A stretch of DNA of 64,000 bases, from the NCBI RefSeq assembly GCF_000423545.1, contig NZ_AUIE01000007.1, forward strand, positions 1-64,000. Reading direction: 5' to 3'. Each line of letters starts with the position of its first letter. The stretch's first letter is position 1. Shown here piece after piece: positions 17,574-26,093 of this stretch. The position numbers and the translations under genes are program-made. Origin of the DNA: Metapseudomonas resinovorans DSM 21078 (GTDB lineage: Bacteria > Pseudomonadota > Gammaproteobacteria > Pseudomonadales > Pseudomonadaceae). The notes under the pieces are model-generated. The model was given only the letters and a program-made list of their open reading frames with translations. It had not been told where the DNA came from and did not search any database.

Positions 17574-18067
17574 CAGACCCCCTGGGCGGCCTTCTTCTGC
17601 GCGCGCTTGATGGCGCGATCGATGGCCTTCTCGTATTCGGTGACGAAGGTACTGGTGACTTCGCCGATATGGTCGGCAAGGGCGGAACGCATGAAGGGAT
17701 CGGCACGCATCTTCTCGGTACCGAACTCCAGCAGGCGCCAGTGCGGCGTCGGGGCGTTCTGCGTGGTGTCGACGGCGTCGCCCTGCTTGGGCAGGACCGC
17801 GCCATGCAACACCCCGATGCGGAATCCGAGGTCGCCAGTACGCTTGAACAGCCGGCCATTCCAACGCAGCGCGATGTTGTCCGCGATGCTCCGGCCGGTC
17901 TGGGCGTCATCCACCCGGCGAGCGCCTTCCTTCGCGTTATTGGCGACTACCTGCGCGGCCTTACGCAGAGCAGATCGGCCGCCCTTCCGCTTGACGTCGT
18001 AGCTGATCGCTTCCAGCTTCCCTAGCAGGCTATCAAGGCCAATGATGCTGAATTCAACGTCAGCCAT
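17573..18067 (-). CDS. HK97 gp10-like head-tail joining protein
   Basis: This 164-residue protein resembles HK97 gp10: FSIIGLDSLLGKLEAISYDV, ALRKAAQVVANNAKEGARR, and HWRLLEFGTEKMRADPFMRS near the C-terminus. It is part of the neck and overlaps both neighbouring genes. Confidence 0.85.
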   Translation of the reverse strand: MADVEFSIIGLDSLLGKLEAISYDVKRKGGRSALRKAAQVVANNAKEGARRVDDAQTGRSIADNIALRWNGRLFKRTGDLGFRIGVLHGAVLPKQGDAVDTTQNAPTPHWRLLEFGTEKMRADPFMRSALADHIGEVTSTFVTEYEKAIDRAIKRAQKKAAQGV

Positions 18068-18674
18068 GACGGCGGAACACGAAGCTGGAAATGCCTTCCC
18101 GGCCGAGCTCGGATTCCACCTGGTTCATGTCGACCAGATGGAAGCCCTGGCGCTCGCACCAGGCGATCAGGCCATGCAGGGTCCAGTAAAAAATGTGCTC
18201 CCCAGGCTTGTAGTGCTTGGAGTGCAGGCAATCCAGCTGATCCTTGTAGATCGGCATGGAGACGAACAGCCATTCGCCGACGTGATCCAGCAGCTTTTCC
18301 GGCTCCGGGATGTGCTCCAGGCTGTCCCAGCAGGTGATCGCTTCCGCGTGGTGCTGATACGGGTCGTAATAGCGCCCCTGAGCTTTCAGCCAGGCTACGG
18401 CCTCCGGATTCACGTCGAAGCCCATGGCATCTGCCTCGGTGACGAAGCGCCCACCACCGATGCCGATGTCCACCACCTGGCCGGCGAAGTGCTTGCGCAC
18501 CAGGTCAATCCTGGCCTGGGTGAGCGCTGCGCCCATCGGGGTCGCGTCGAGCAGCTGGTACTTCTCGAAGTACGGGCCGCAGTAGTCCATCGGCGGGCGC
18601 GGGTGGTAGCCCATGCCCAGCTCGTCAGACCAGAGCAGGCAGTCGGTCAGCCCAGGCGGCAAAGCGTGCGTCAT
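18060..18674 (-). CDS. Class I SAM methyltransferase (moron-like)
   Basis: This 204-residue protein starts at ATG 18674 (MTHALPPGLTDCLLWSDELG). It has a SAM-binding loop, VVDIGIGGGRFV, followed by GFDVNPEAVAWL, and TCWDSLEHIPEPEKLL in the usual motif-III/IV position. The substrate is not evident. It is the last of three genes that interrupt the standard head-tail gene order, together with a glycosyltransferase-like and a DUF115-like protein. The start overlaps the preceding gene by 50 bp. Confidence 0.7.
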   Translation of the reverse strand: MTHALPPGLTDCLLWSDELGMGYHPRPPMDYCGPYFEKYQLLDATPMGAALTQARIDLVRKHFAGQVVDIGIGGGRFVTEADAMGFDVNPEAVAWLKAQGRYYDPYQHHAEAITCWDSLEHIPEPEKLLDHVGEWLFVSMPIYKDQLDCLHSKHYKPGEHIFYWTLHGLIAWCERQGFHLVDMNQVESELGREGISSFVFRRHG

Positions 18675-19452
18675 AGTCGGCGATCCTTTTGTCACAGGTG
18701 TGCTGCTTCTGGGTGCAGCGGCAGAAGTTGTCCGGTACCGCGAAGGTGAGGCGGGACAGGTCCATGCAGGGATCGGTGATGTGCTCAGGGCTGTTAAAGC
18801 CGCCCTGCCCTCCACAGATGATCCAGGCCGGCACCTTCGCGGCGATGGCTGCTGGGACGATCCAGCCAATGCCGCCAATTACCGCGTCGGCGTTCTGCAG
18901 CAGGGCTAGCAGTTGCTCCACCGGCAGTTCGCCCTGGTGGAACCGAATGTCCGACGGCGGCAGCGGGTCCAGCGCCCACTCCTTGCCGGCCTCCAGATCC
19001 GCCACCGAAACGACCTTCCAGCCGCGCCGGCGCATTTCGGCGGCGGCGCTGGCGATGTACTGCGGGTCTGGGTTGCGCGTATCCGCGCGCCACTCCGTGC
19101 GCACCGTGGCAGGGCGGACCAGCGCATAGCGTCCTTCCACCGGCGACGGCCCTAAGTCCGGCAAGTCGAATGTGCCCGGCGCGCTGCGGAAGGCTTTGCG
19201 CAGCCCCTGGATAATCGGGTCGCGGCCGTAGGCGATGCGCAGTTGCGGACCGCCGACCGGCGCATGCCAGGCGTGCTCGCGCTGGAGGTTCTTGCCCTGG
19301 GTGCGCAGCTGGGTTTCCGGGCGGACGCATTTCACGTCGAGGTCTCGGTACAGCTGCGGCCAGCAGGTTTCCAGATAGGCGCCGGGATAGCGTTTCACGA
19401 AGGCCCGGGCGTAGATGTTGTCGCCCAGGCCCATCATTCCCTTGATAAACAA
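18625..19452 (-). CDS. GT9/GT-B-like glycosyltransferase
   Basis: This 275-residue protein has features of ADP-heptose-type GT-B enzymes: FIKGMMGLGDNIYARAFVK at the N-terminus, YALVRPATVRTEWRADTRNP near the middle, and LLALLQNADAVIGGIGWIVP in the donor-binding half. No signal peptide is visible. It may modify a phage structural protein or host surface sugar. Placement inside the head-tail operon suggests late expression. Confidence 0.6.
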   Translation of the reverse strand: MFIKGMMGLGDNIYARAFVKRYPGAYLETCWPQLYRDLDVKCVRPETQLRTQGKNLQREHAWHAPVGGPQLRIAYGRDPIIQGLRKAFRSAPGTFDLPDLGPSPVEGRYALVRPATVRTEWRADTRNPDPQYIASAAAEMRRRGWKVVSVADLEAGKEWALDPLPPSDIRFHQGELPVEQLLALLQNADAVIGGIGWIVPAAIAAKVPAWIICGGQGGFNSPEHITDPCMDLSRLTFAVPDNFCRCTQKQHTCDKRIADYDARFAAWADRLPALV

Positions 19453-19994
19453 AGCGCCTCCTCAAGCGACATGCGCGGAAAGCACGTCAGCGCCGTTTCC
19501 CGGCTGCAATTGATGACCTCGGCGCCGTGGCGAGCCAGCCGGCCGAATTGGTTCGCCCATTCGGCGCAGCGCCGATGGTCCGGGTTCTTGGTCTTCTGGT
19601 GGTCGCCGTGCCAGTGCGTGCCTTGGCGCACCGAGCAATCGAAGCCCAGCAGCAGCACCCGGGCCGCACCGAAGCTGATCGCCAACTCGATGGCGCGGTA
19701 ACCGCTGTTCAGCACGGATTGGCCCTTTCCGTTGGAGTTGATCCCAAGCGCCTTGGCGGCGTTCTGGCTGTGCGTCCAGCGCTCAGCGGGAATGTCGATC
19801 TCGGTGCCGTAGGCGTCCCACCAAGCCGCATCGCCGGCATAAAGCACGTCGGCGAACCGTGCGAGCTGCCATGAGTTGTTAACGGCGATGGTTGGCAGCC
19901 GCGCCGATTCCACTAGACGGCATTCCTCAGCGCGCAAGCTGGGTCCGCTGGCGATGCACGCTACCGTGCAGCCAGTCCAACGCTTGTCGGTCAT
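19434..19994 (-). CDS. DUF115-like (MptE-type fold) protein
   Basis: This 186-residue protein starts at ATG 19994 (MTDKRWTGCTVACIASGPSL). It has CIASGPSL, then LPTIAVNNSWQLARFADVLY, AGDAAWWDAYG and AARVLLLGFDCSVRQGTHWH. These resemble DUF115/MAF-like proteins, which often act with glycan-transfer enzymes. It overlaps the GT9-like gene by 19 bp and lies 1 bp after the head closure gene. Confidence 0.55.
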   Translation of the reverse strand: MTDKRWTGCTVACIASGPSLRAEECRLVESARLPTIAVNNSWQLARFADVLYAGDAAWWDAYGTEIDIPAERWTHSQNAAKALGINSNGKGQSVLNSGYRAIELAISFGAARVLLLGFDCSVRQGTHWHGDHQKTKNPDHRRCAEWANQFGRLARHGAEVINCSRETALTCFPRMSLEEALCLSRE

Positions 19995-19995
19995 G

Positions 19996-20337
19996 TCAGC
20001 CCTGATTGACGCCTTGCGACACGGGGATGGTGAAGTATTCCAGGCCGCTGTCCTTGTCCGGCAGCAGTCCGGCGATGTTGTAGATCTTGCCCTTGTGCAA
20101 GATGCGCATAGAGGCGTCCAGGCCATCGCGGAAGCGCAGCGTGATGCGCGCCACCACCTGTGACTGGGTGGCTTTGGCGGCGATGAACTCGCGGGCGGAC
20201 AGCGGCTCAATGGCGCAGGGTACGGCGGCCCAGACAGTCGCCCAACCTGGAACCATCTCGCCGGTCACCGGGTCCTGCACATCGGCGCGCTGCTGAATAT
20301 CGATACGGTGGCGAAGGCGGCCGGCGGACAGGCTCAT
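19996..20337 (-). CDS. Head closure / head-tail adaptor protein
   Basis: This 113-residue protein starts at ATG 20337 (MSLSAGRLRHRIDIQQRADV) with an ATGA overlap. RLRHRIDIQQ, MVPGWATVWAAVPCAIEPLS and RFRDGLDASMRILHKGKIYN are typical of HK97/SPP1 gp16-like head closure proteins. Confidence 0.85.
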   Translation of the reverse strand: MSLSAGRLRHRIDIQQRADVQDPVTGEMVPGWATVWAAVPCAIEPLSAREFIAAKATQSQVVARITLRFRDGLDASMRILHKGKIYNIAGLLPDKDSGLEYFTIPVSQGVNQG

Positions 20338-20981
20338 GGCAATCTCTCTTCCCATCGGGCTTTGATCACCCCGATGAAGTCGGTGAAGGTGAGCCGCCAG
20401 TAGAAAATCGCGGGTGGCACACCACGCTCAGCCCCGCCTTCACCGCCCACTGTGGAGGCGAAATTGCTGTTGGAGGCCGCCTTGAGCCGCGACACGTCGA
20501 GTTGAGTCACCCCCGGCACGCCGGTGCCCGTCAGCGTACCGCCGGCCACCAGCTGCACCATAGGGGTATAGGGCGGTTGCGGCTTTTCGGTCATGGTGTT
20601 GGTGGCGATGATCGGCAGGGTTTCGCTGAACGTACCGCCTTCGGTCAAGCCATCGCCCGGGCGTAGGGTTTCAATCCGTGCGCTACCGGCTTCCGCCTGC
20701 ACCTGAAACTCGAAGAGGATCACATCCACCGGCACGGTGATCTTGATCACGAAACTGCCATTGGTGGCCGATTCCCATTCGCGGAAGGTGCGGAACTCGC
20801 GGCCTGAGAAAAAACCGGTCTGCGCCACATCCACCCGCAGCCGGCGATTCGGCCCATCACCGCCATCGGTGAGCAGGTCAAATGGCGGATGGGCAATCAC
20901 CCGGTCGGCATGGGCGCCATCCAACATGTCCGTTTCTTTGCGCCATGGGCCGCCAAACAGCTTGCGGAAGAAGTCAGCCAT
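20334..20981 (-). CDS. Hypothetical phage structural-region protein
   Basis: This 215-residue protein has no recognised domain. It lies between the connector and head closure genes, where siphophages often carry an extra neck or capsid component. MADFFRKLFGGPWRKETDML is basic and amphipathic; the middle looks beta-rich. Confidence 0.65.
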   Translation of the reverse strand: MADFFRKLFGGPWRKETDMLDGAHADRVIAHPPFDLLTDGGDGPNRRLRVDVAQTGFFSGREFRTFREWESATNGSFVIKITVPVDVILFEFQVQAEAGSARIETLRPGDGLTEGGTFSETLPIIATNTMTEKPQPPYTPMVQLVAGGTLTGTGVPGVTQLDVSRLKAASNSNFASTVGGEGGAERGVPPAIFYWRLTFTDFIGVIKARWEERLP

Positions 20982-20989
20982 GCTTCACC

Positions 20990-21364
20990 TCACGCCAGGG
21001 CTGGCGTGCGCAGGGGATATAGCAAGGCGGTGACGGGCTTGGGCAAATAACCCTGCTCAAACGCGCCATCCGGGTTCTCGTCGCGGTCCTTGTACAGATG
21101 GCCGACCATGATCAGCACGGCCGCCTCAACCGCGCCGGCGACCACCTTGTCGCCGCTGCTGTCGCGGAAGTACTCGGGGTTGCCGTTACTGTCGAGCACC
21201 GGATCGTCATTGCTGTCGCGCTCCACCTCATAGGGTGAGCCCGACTTCAGATAATTCTTCACCGCGCCGGAGGCCGCCTGAATGTAGGTCGTGATGAGGG
21301 TGTCGTCCTCGTCGTGATCCATGTTCAGGTGCTGCTTGGCGCGATCCAGGGTGACGTACATCAT
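20990..21364 (-). CDS. Head-tail connector (gp6-like)
   Basis: This 124-residue protein matches the HK97 gp6-like connector layout: YVTLDRAKQHLNMDHDEDDT, then LITTYIQAASGAVKNYLKSG, and a C-terminal helix AAVLIMVGHLYKDRDENPDG. It overlaps the upstream gene by 4 bp. The start is ATG at 21364 or 21361. Confidence 0.85.
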   Translation of the reverse strand: MMYVTLDRAKQHLNMDHDEDDTLITTYIQAASGAVKNYLKSGSPYEVERDSNDDPVLDSNGNPEYFRDSSGDKVVAGAVEAAVLIMVGHLYKDRDENPDGAFEQGYLPKPVTALLYPLRTPALA

Positions 21365-22323
21365 TTGATGCTGACCCCCTTGCTCGGATCATGCCGCGAG
21401 GCGTTGTCGCGCAGGTCCTTGCCGTCGCGACCCTTCTTCACCGCGCAACGCCAGTCGGTTTCGCCGGAACCCGGCACACCCTGCGGGGCGTCGCATTTGG
21501 CGATCCAGAAGCTGCCACCGTAGGACACGCCGTCGCCTTGCTCATAGGTGCCGTCGTGCCGGTAGGTGTCGCGGTCAATCACGGCCGGGATCTTCACCGA
21601 CTTCTCGATCACGGTTTCGCCGGCCTGCAGCTTCACGGTGACGGTGCGCCCGTCATCACCCAGAACCATGTCGAAGGACTCCAGCGGCAGCGCGTCGCGA
21701 CCGTCCTGCGGCTTCGGTATACGATCTACGGCCTTCTCGAAGGTATCGCGCGCCTGGCGCTCCCAGGACAAGGTCAGGTCGGAGAAGCGCCGCTCGAAGG
21801 TGGCGGCCACTTCCTCGACGCTGGGCACGGCTGGCAATTGGATGGCCTTTACCAGGTCACTCAGATGACTGCGCAGGGCGTCCATGTCGGCATCCCGTCC
21901 TTTCTCTGCCGGCGGCAGGGCTTTCACCGCCTCGCCCACCAGCTCAACCAGCAGTGGGCGCACGTCTTCAGCGGTAACCGACTCGCCATCTTTCGGTGTC
22001 GGCACCTCGGCCACGGCCTTGGCCACCTCTTCACGGATCAGCGGTGCGACATCCTCGGCGGTGACGCTCTGACCATCGGCAGACACCGGGAGCGCCTTGA
22101 CCAGTTCAGCCAGGTGCTCCTTCAGCGCGTCCATGTCGGCATCGCGGCCCGGCTCGCCATCTTTCGGCGATGGGACCAGGGCGGCGGCCTGCTTGGCGAC
22201 GACTTCCAGGTCAGGGCGCTCGGATAGGGCCTTTTCCAGCTGCTCGATGCGCGCCAGCAGCGGCGCCGTGGCTTCGCGGACGATGGTGCCCATCGCCTTG
22301 CCGAACTCTACTGGGTCGATCAT
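21361..22323 (-). CDS. Structural protein with internal repeats and C-terminal binding domain
   Basis: This 320-residue protein has an N-terminal helical part with repeats such as SVTAEDVAPLIREEV and SVTAEDVRPLLVELV separated by PKDG turns. A C-terminal domain follows (DTYRHDGTYEQGDGVSYGGS, FWIAKCDAPQGVPGSG) that looks like a small carbohydrate-binding module. It overlaps the portal stop by 4 bp. A capsid decoration or fibre role is inferred. Confidence 0.6.
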   Translation of the reverse strand: MIDPVEFGKAMGTIVREATAPLLARIEQLEKALSERPDLEVVAKQAAALVPSPKDGEPGRDADMDALKEHLAELVKALPVSADGQSVTAEDVAPLIREEVAKAVAEVPTPKDGESVTAEDVRPLLVELVGEAVKALPPAEKGRDADMDALRSHLSDLVKAIQLPAVPSVEEVAATFERRFSDLTLSWERQARDTFEKAVDRIPKPQDGRDALPLESFDMVLGDDGRTVTVKLQAGETVIEKSVKIPAVIDRDTYRHDGTYEQGDGVSYGGSFWIAKCDAPQGVPGSGETDWRCAVKKGRDGKDLRDNASRHDPSKGVSIK

Positions 22324-23696
22324 TGAATGGCCTCAGTGCGTGCGGCTTGAACAGCCTTCATGAGAAACAGTTCCGCCAGGGCTTTCTGGGTTTGTTCGTC
22401 GGCATCAGTGCTCACCGACTCGGCGGCGGCTGGCTCTTGCGCCGGTACCGTTTCCTCGCTGACGCGGACGATGGTGTTCTGCCGGACCTGGTCCAGCGGC
22501 ATGTCCTGCATCTGCATGTAGACGGTATCGCCGCCCTGGAGCGGGGGCAGATTGAAGTCGTAACGCGCGTCGTTGATGGTCTCGATGCTGCCGTCGATGA
22601 GCGTGCGGTGGTAATCGGCTTTCTTGCCAGCATCCATGCGCATCAGCACCGTCTCATCCATGTCCACCTTGTACGGAGTGGCGTTCAGGCCCTCGGTGAT
22701 CAGGGTTTCCATGGCTTGGATGTGCGACTGCAGGGCGTCGTCGTAGTACAGTTGGTTGATCGCGTCCACGCCTAGCCCGGACGGGATGGTGCCCAGTCCG
22801 ACCTTGAACGGCGGGATGCCGAAGGGCTGGCAAATCTGCTCATCGGAATAGCGCAGTTGCTCGACCATCTGCGAATCCACGGACTTCGAGGCCAGGGAAA
22901 CGAACTGTAGACCGTCACCGACCACGGCGACCTTGCCGGCGTTGGATCCGGTGAAGTTCTCGTTCCAGTAGGTCTTGAGGCGGTCGGCCGTGCCGTCACT
23001 GATCGCGCCCGGGGCGGACAAAATGCCGGACGGCTGCGCGTTGTTGGCGAAGAACTCGGCCGACGACTTCAAGATGCGCATGTTTTTCAGCGCCGGCCAA
23101 TGGGCCGCGGCAATCGGCGGCAGGCCAATCAGCGGATGAAACGGGCAGATACAGCGGTCGTGGATGATTTCCGAGGCCGGCACGATCAACTGGCCGTCGT
23201 CATCGGGCAGCAGGTTCAGGTTGTCGGTGTAGAGCTGGTAGAACACCTCGCCGGAGTCGGACGCCAGCGGCATCACCCGGCAGGGATCGAGGATGTACAG
23301 GCCGACCACCACATTGCGGCTGTCGCGCGACTTCAGGACGTAGGTGTTGCCCTGGCTGAGCTTCGACAGCGCCCAGTATTCGCGGAACTGCTGGGCAGTC
23401 TGGTAGTGATTCGGCCTGCGCAGCACCGGGGAATAGGCGGCATTCTCCACCACCTCCCAGATGCCGTTGGAATTCTTCGCCTTCAGGGCGAACGGCAGCT
23501 TGCCGATATCGGTGGCAACGCGGGAAACGCAGGCGTAGAGCGTCGGGTACTGCAGCAGGCTATCCAGACGCTCTTCCTTGTTGCGCTGCCAGGCGCCCGT
23601 GAACGGCTCGCGAATCAGTGGCCACCAGCCACGGGAGACAGGCACATTTGACAGGGCCTTCTGCTGGCGAGTGATTTCGAAGCCGAACAGGCGCAT
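22320..23696 (-). CDS. Portal protein, HK97 family
   Basis: This 458-residue protein has the HK97-type portal signatures LYACVSRVATDIGKLPFALK, GNTYVLKSRDSRNVVVGLYI and FGIPPFKVGLG. It forms the 12-mer through which DNA enters the capsid. Its size suits the family. An acidic Glu/Ala-rich tail of about 50 residues follows the core. Confidence 0.93.
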   Translation of the reverse strand: MRLFGFEITRQQKALSNVPVSRGWWPLIREPFTGAWQRNKEERLDSLLQYPTLYACVSRVATDIGKLPFALKAKNSNGIWEVVENAAYSPVLRRPNHYQTAQQFREYWALSKLSQGNTYVLKSRDSRNVVVGLYILDPCRVMPLASDSGEVFYQLYTDNLNLLPDDDGQLIVPASEIIHDRCICPFHPLIGLPPIAAAHWPALKNMRILKSSAEFFANNAQPSGILSAPGAISDGTADRLKTYWNENFTGSNAGKVAVVGDGLQFVSLASKSVDSQMVEQLRYSDEQICQPFGIPPFKVGLGTIPSGLGVDAINQLYYDDALQSHIQAMETLITEGLNATPYKVDMDETVLMRMDAGKKADYHRTLIDGSIETINDARYDFNLPPLQGGDTVYMQMQDMPLDQVRQNTIVRVSEETVPAQEPAAAESVSTDADEQTQKALAELFLMKAVQAARTEAIQ

Positions 23697-23699
23697 CGG

Positions 23700-24011
23700 T
23701 TACTCCTGGGGTTGCTGTGCGACAATGAAGGCTTCCACATCGGGTTTGGTGATCGCGCCATCGGTGCCGGTACCGGCGACCTTGTTCAGGTCGATACCCG
23801 CAGACTCAGCCAGAGCCTTGGCCGCTTTCGAGACCTTGACTTCAACCTGCCGGACCAATCCGGAGGACGGCGGCAGAATCACCTCCGGCGCAATCGACTG
23901 ACCTTCCTGATCCGGCCAACGGGCCCGCTTCATCTTCACCAGAATCCGCGCGTACCGCTCCGACATGCTTTTCAGCTGGCCGGTTTTCACATCGATAACT
24001 TGGACGCTCAT
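23700..24011 (-). CDS. Small protein with E3-binding-like domain
   Basis: This 103-residue protein lies between capsid and portal genes. Its C-terminal half (AAKALAESAGIDLNKVAGTG followed by TDGAITKPDVEAFI) looks like the peripheral subunit-binding (E3-binding) domain of 2-oxoacid dehydrogenase E2 proteins. The N-terminus is basic (VKMKRARWPDQEG). A role in head assembly or in contacting a host enzyme is speculative. Confidence 0.6.
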   Translation of the reverse strand: MSVQVIDVKTGQLKSMSERYARILVKMKRARWPDQEGQSIAPEVILPPSSGLVRQVEVKVSKAAKALAESAGIDLNKVAGTGTDGAITKPDVEAFIVAQQPQE

Positions 24012-24055
24012 AGACCCTCCAGGGAGTCAGGGGCGCCGAAGCGCCCCGTTCTCAC

Positions 24056-26038
24056 TTAACCGCCCCAGTTGACACCGGTCAGGTAGGCAACCGCCGAGGT
24101 ACGGCGGCGCGCCCAGCTGATGGTGCGCTCGGCGCGGAAGCCGACCAGGTTGCGCTGCCACAGCGACACGAGGACGGTGCTGGCGGTGGTCGGGTTGTCC
24201 GGCGCGTTGTCCATCTGCAGGGACGCCTCGGTGGACATCGACAGATCGATGCCGCCCTCGTCGCCCAGGTAGATGTCGCTGGCGTTGACTAGCGCCACGA
24301 GGGAGCCGCTGGAATCGGTCGGCACGAACTCCGAGACGATCACCGGCAGGCCGTTGAGGCTGCCGCCCATCATGGTGATGGTGGGGAACTCCGGCTGACC
24401 CAGGGCGTTGACCATCAGGCTCAGGGACAGCGCCATGGTCGCGGTCATGATGAACACACCGGAGGTCGGCGCGTTGTTGGCGGCGATGAAGGCGCTGAAC
24501 AGCGCTTTCAGGTCGGCGCGCACCGCGTCCGCGTCGGTGCCGCTGGAGGCGATGCCCACCACACCGTTGAGGATGGAGGCCGGAGACACGCCAGCCGACG
24601 CGGCCTTGTCCGGGTCGATGAAGTCGATGTCCAGGCGCTGACGCAGGGCGGCGGCGAGCTGGTCACGGATGATGCCATCGGCGGACGGGCTGGAGTCACG
24701 GATGACTTCCATAGTGGCCACAGCGATGTTGGCGACTTTCAGCGGCTCCAGGGTATTGCGCTCGAAGTCGAACTTGGTCAGCGGCTTGGCCTGACCCTCG
24801 CCAACCCAGTAACCGTCACCGCCGGAGGTTTGTCCGATCAGCGGGACACGGAACGGCACGCGGCGCAGGCTGGGAATGCCGTTCTGGCCGAAGCGGCCGA
24901 GAATGGTCTGCGGGCGCAGGTACTCAACGAAGTCAGCGAAGACGCTGGTCTCATCACCCACCAGCGGGCCAGCCCAGGTGGCATCGGAAGTGGTGGCAGC
25001 GCCGACCGCGGCCTTGGTCACCAGGCGCTGGGTCGCGGCGATGACGTTGTCCTGGCCGTCATACAGCGCCTTGGCGATGCCGATGGCGTCACGGTGCTCC
25101 AGGTGGCCCAGGGCGAGGCACTTGGCGGCGCGCGCGAAGGCGATGCCGGGCTCCAGTTTCTGGGTGTTCTTGGCGCGCACCTGCAGGTCGCCCTTCATGT
25201 CCAGGGTCTTGATGCGCTGGGTCTGATCCTCAGCGACCGACTTGGCGCTGGCGGCCTGGGACTTCTGCATCAGTTTCAGGCGGCCGATGTGCTTGTCGAT
25301 CGCATCGATCTCGGATTGCAGGGTGTCGAACTGCTCCGACTCCTCGGCGTCCAGGGTCACACCGTCTTCGGCAGCCTTGGTCATGATGGCTTCCATGTCG
25401 GCAGCCTTGGCGACGCGGGTTGCTTCGAACTCCGCGATCTGTTCTGCGATGGTTTTCATGTCATTGCCCTCCTCGGGCTTCGGAGACTTGAGGGATTTGG
25501 TGCGGGGTGCCGAAGCGCCGGCGGGTAGAGCACGGACGACCGTGACAGCTTTGCGGCCAAGCGCGGCCAGCTGCTTCCGATCGAGGGACTTGATGGTGTT
25601 GATGGTCGCTTCCACGTTGCACGGGACGGTGACCAGGGAAAGTTCGTAGACCTCGGACTGGATGAAGCGGATACCGCCGTCATCCATCCAACTGTACTCG
25701 ATGGGGCTGAAGCCGATGGAGACACCACGGACCAGGCCAGCCTTGATTGACTGCCAGGCCTCGTCGATGCGGTCCTTGAGCTTTCCGGGCTCCTGAACAT
25801 CGGCCAGCTTGGCGGTGAAGGTGATGCCCTTTTCGGTAGGCTTGTCGAAAGTGACGGTGCCGACCGGCTTGTCATGCCAGTGCTGCCACAGCAGCGGCAT
25901 TGGGTTCTTGAACTGCACGCCGAGCGGTTCAACGATGTCGCCGACGCGATCGGGGCTCGGAGTAGTTGCGACACCGGTAATGACACGCTGGCCATCGTCC
26001 AGCGCCTTAACCTCGAGGACGCTATAGGCTCGATTCAT
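24056..26038 (-). CDS. Fused HK97-type prohead protease and major capsid protein
   Basis: The protein has 660 residues. Residues 1-150 form an S78-type prohead protease, with the histidine in LLWQHWHDKPVG and the serine in GLVRGVSIGFSP. Residues about 195-270 are a coiled-coil delta/scaffold region (IAEFEATRVAKAADMEAIMT, ESEQFDTLQSEIDAIDKHIG). The rest is an HK97-fold capsid (VPFRVPLIGQTSGGDGYWVG, GVFIMTATMALSLSLM). In most relatives these are two genes. ATG at residue 194 (25459) has a strong ribosome site and may also make capsid alone. Confidence 0.88.
   Translation of the reverse strand: MNRAYSVLEVKALDDGQRVITGVATTPSPDRVGDIVEPLGVQFKNPMPLLWQHWHDKPVGTVTFDKPTEKGITFTAKLADVQEPGKLKDRIDEAWQSIKAGLVRGVSIGFSPIEYSWMDDGGIRFIQSEVYELSLVTVPCNVEATINTIKSLDRKQLAALGRKAVTVVRALPAGASAPRTKSLKSPKPEEGNDMKTIAEQIAEFEATRVAKAADMEAIMTKAAEDGVTLDAEESEQFDTLQSEIDAIDKHIGRLKLMQKSQAASAKSVAEDQTQRIKTLDMKGDLQVRAKNTQKLEPGIAFARAAKCLALGHLEHRDAIGIAKALYDGQDNVIAATQRLVTKAAVGAATTSDATWAGPLVGDETSVFADFVEYLRPQTILGRFGQNGIPSLRRVPFRVPLIGQTSGGDGYWVGEGQAKPLTKFDFERNTLEPLKVANIAVATMEVIRDSSPSADGIIRDQLAAALRQRLDIDFIDPDKAASAGVSPASILNGVVGIASSGTDADAVRADLKALFSAFIAANNAPTSGVFIMTATMALSLSLMVNALGQPEFPTITMMGGSLNGLPVIVSEFVPTDSSGSLVALVNASDIYLGDEGGIDLSMSTEASLQMDNAPDNPTTASTVLVSLWQRNLVGFRAERTISWARRRTSAVAYLTGVNWGG
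25457..25474 (-). promoter_or_regulatory. Internal ribosome site for capsid-only product
   Basis: On the minus strand GAGGAGGG (25474-25467) lies 7 nt before an in-frame ATG at 25459, which starts MKTIAEQIAEF at the boundary between protease and scaffold domain. It is stronger than most start sites in this operon. Confidence 0.6.
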
Positions 26039-26066
26039 TTCGGGGCTCCAGAAACGACGAAGCCCC
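26039..26066 (-). promoter_or_regulatory. Hairpin plus ribosome site leader (copy 2)
   Basis: On the minus strand a hairpin with a 6-bp stem (GCCCCG/CGGGGC, 5-nt loop, extending to about 26076) is followed by GTCGTTTCTGGAGCCCC and then the ATG of the protease-capsid gene. It shares 24 identical bases with 12725-12748. Confidence 0.6.
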
Positions 26067-26093
26067 GTAGTGCGGGGCCGTGGTGGTCTGGGC

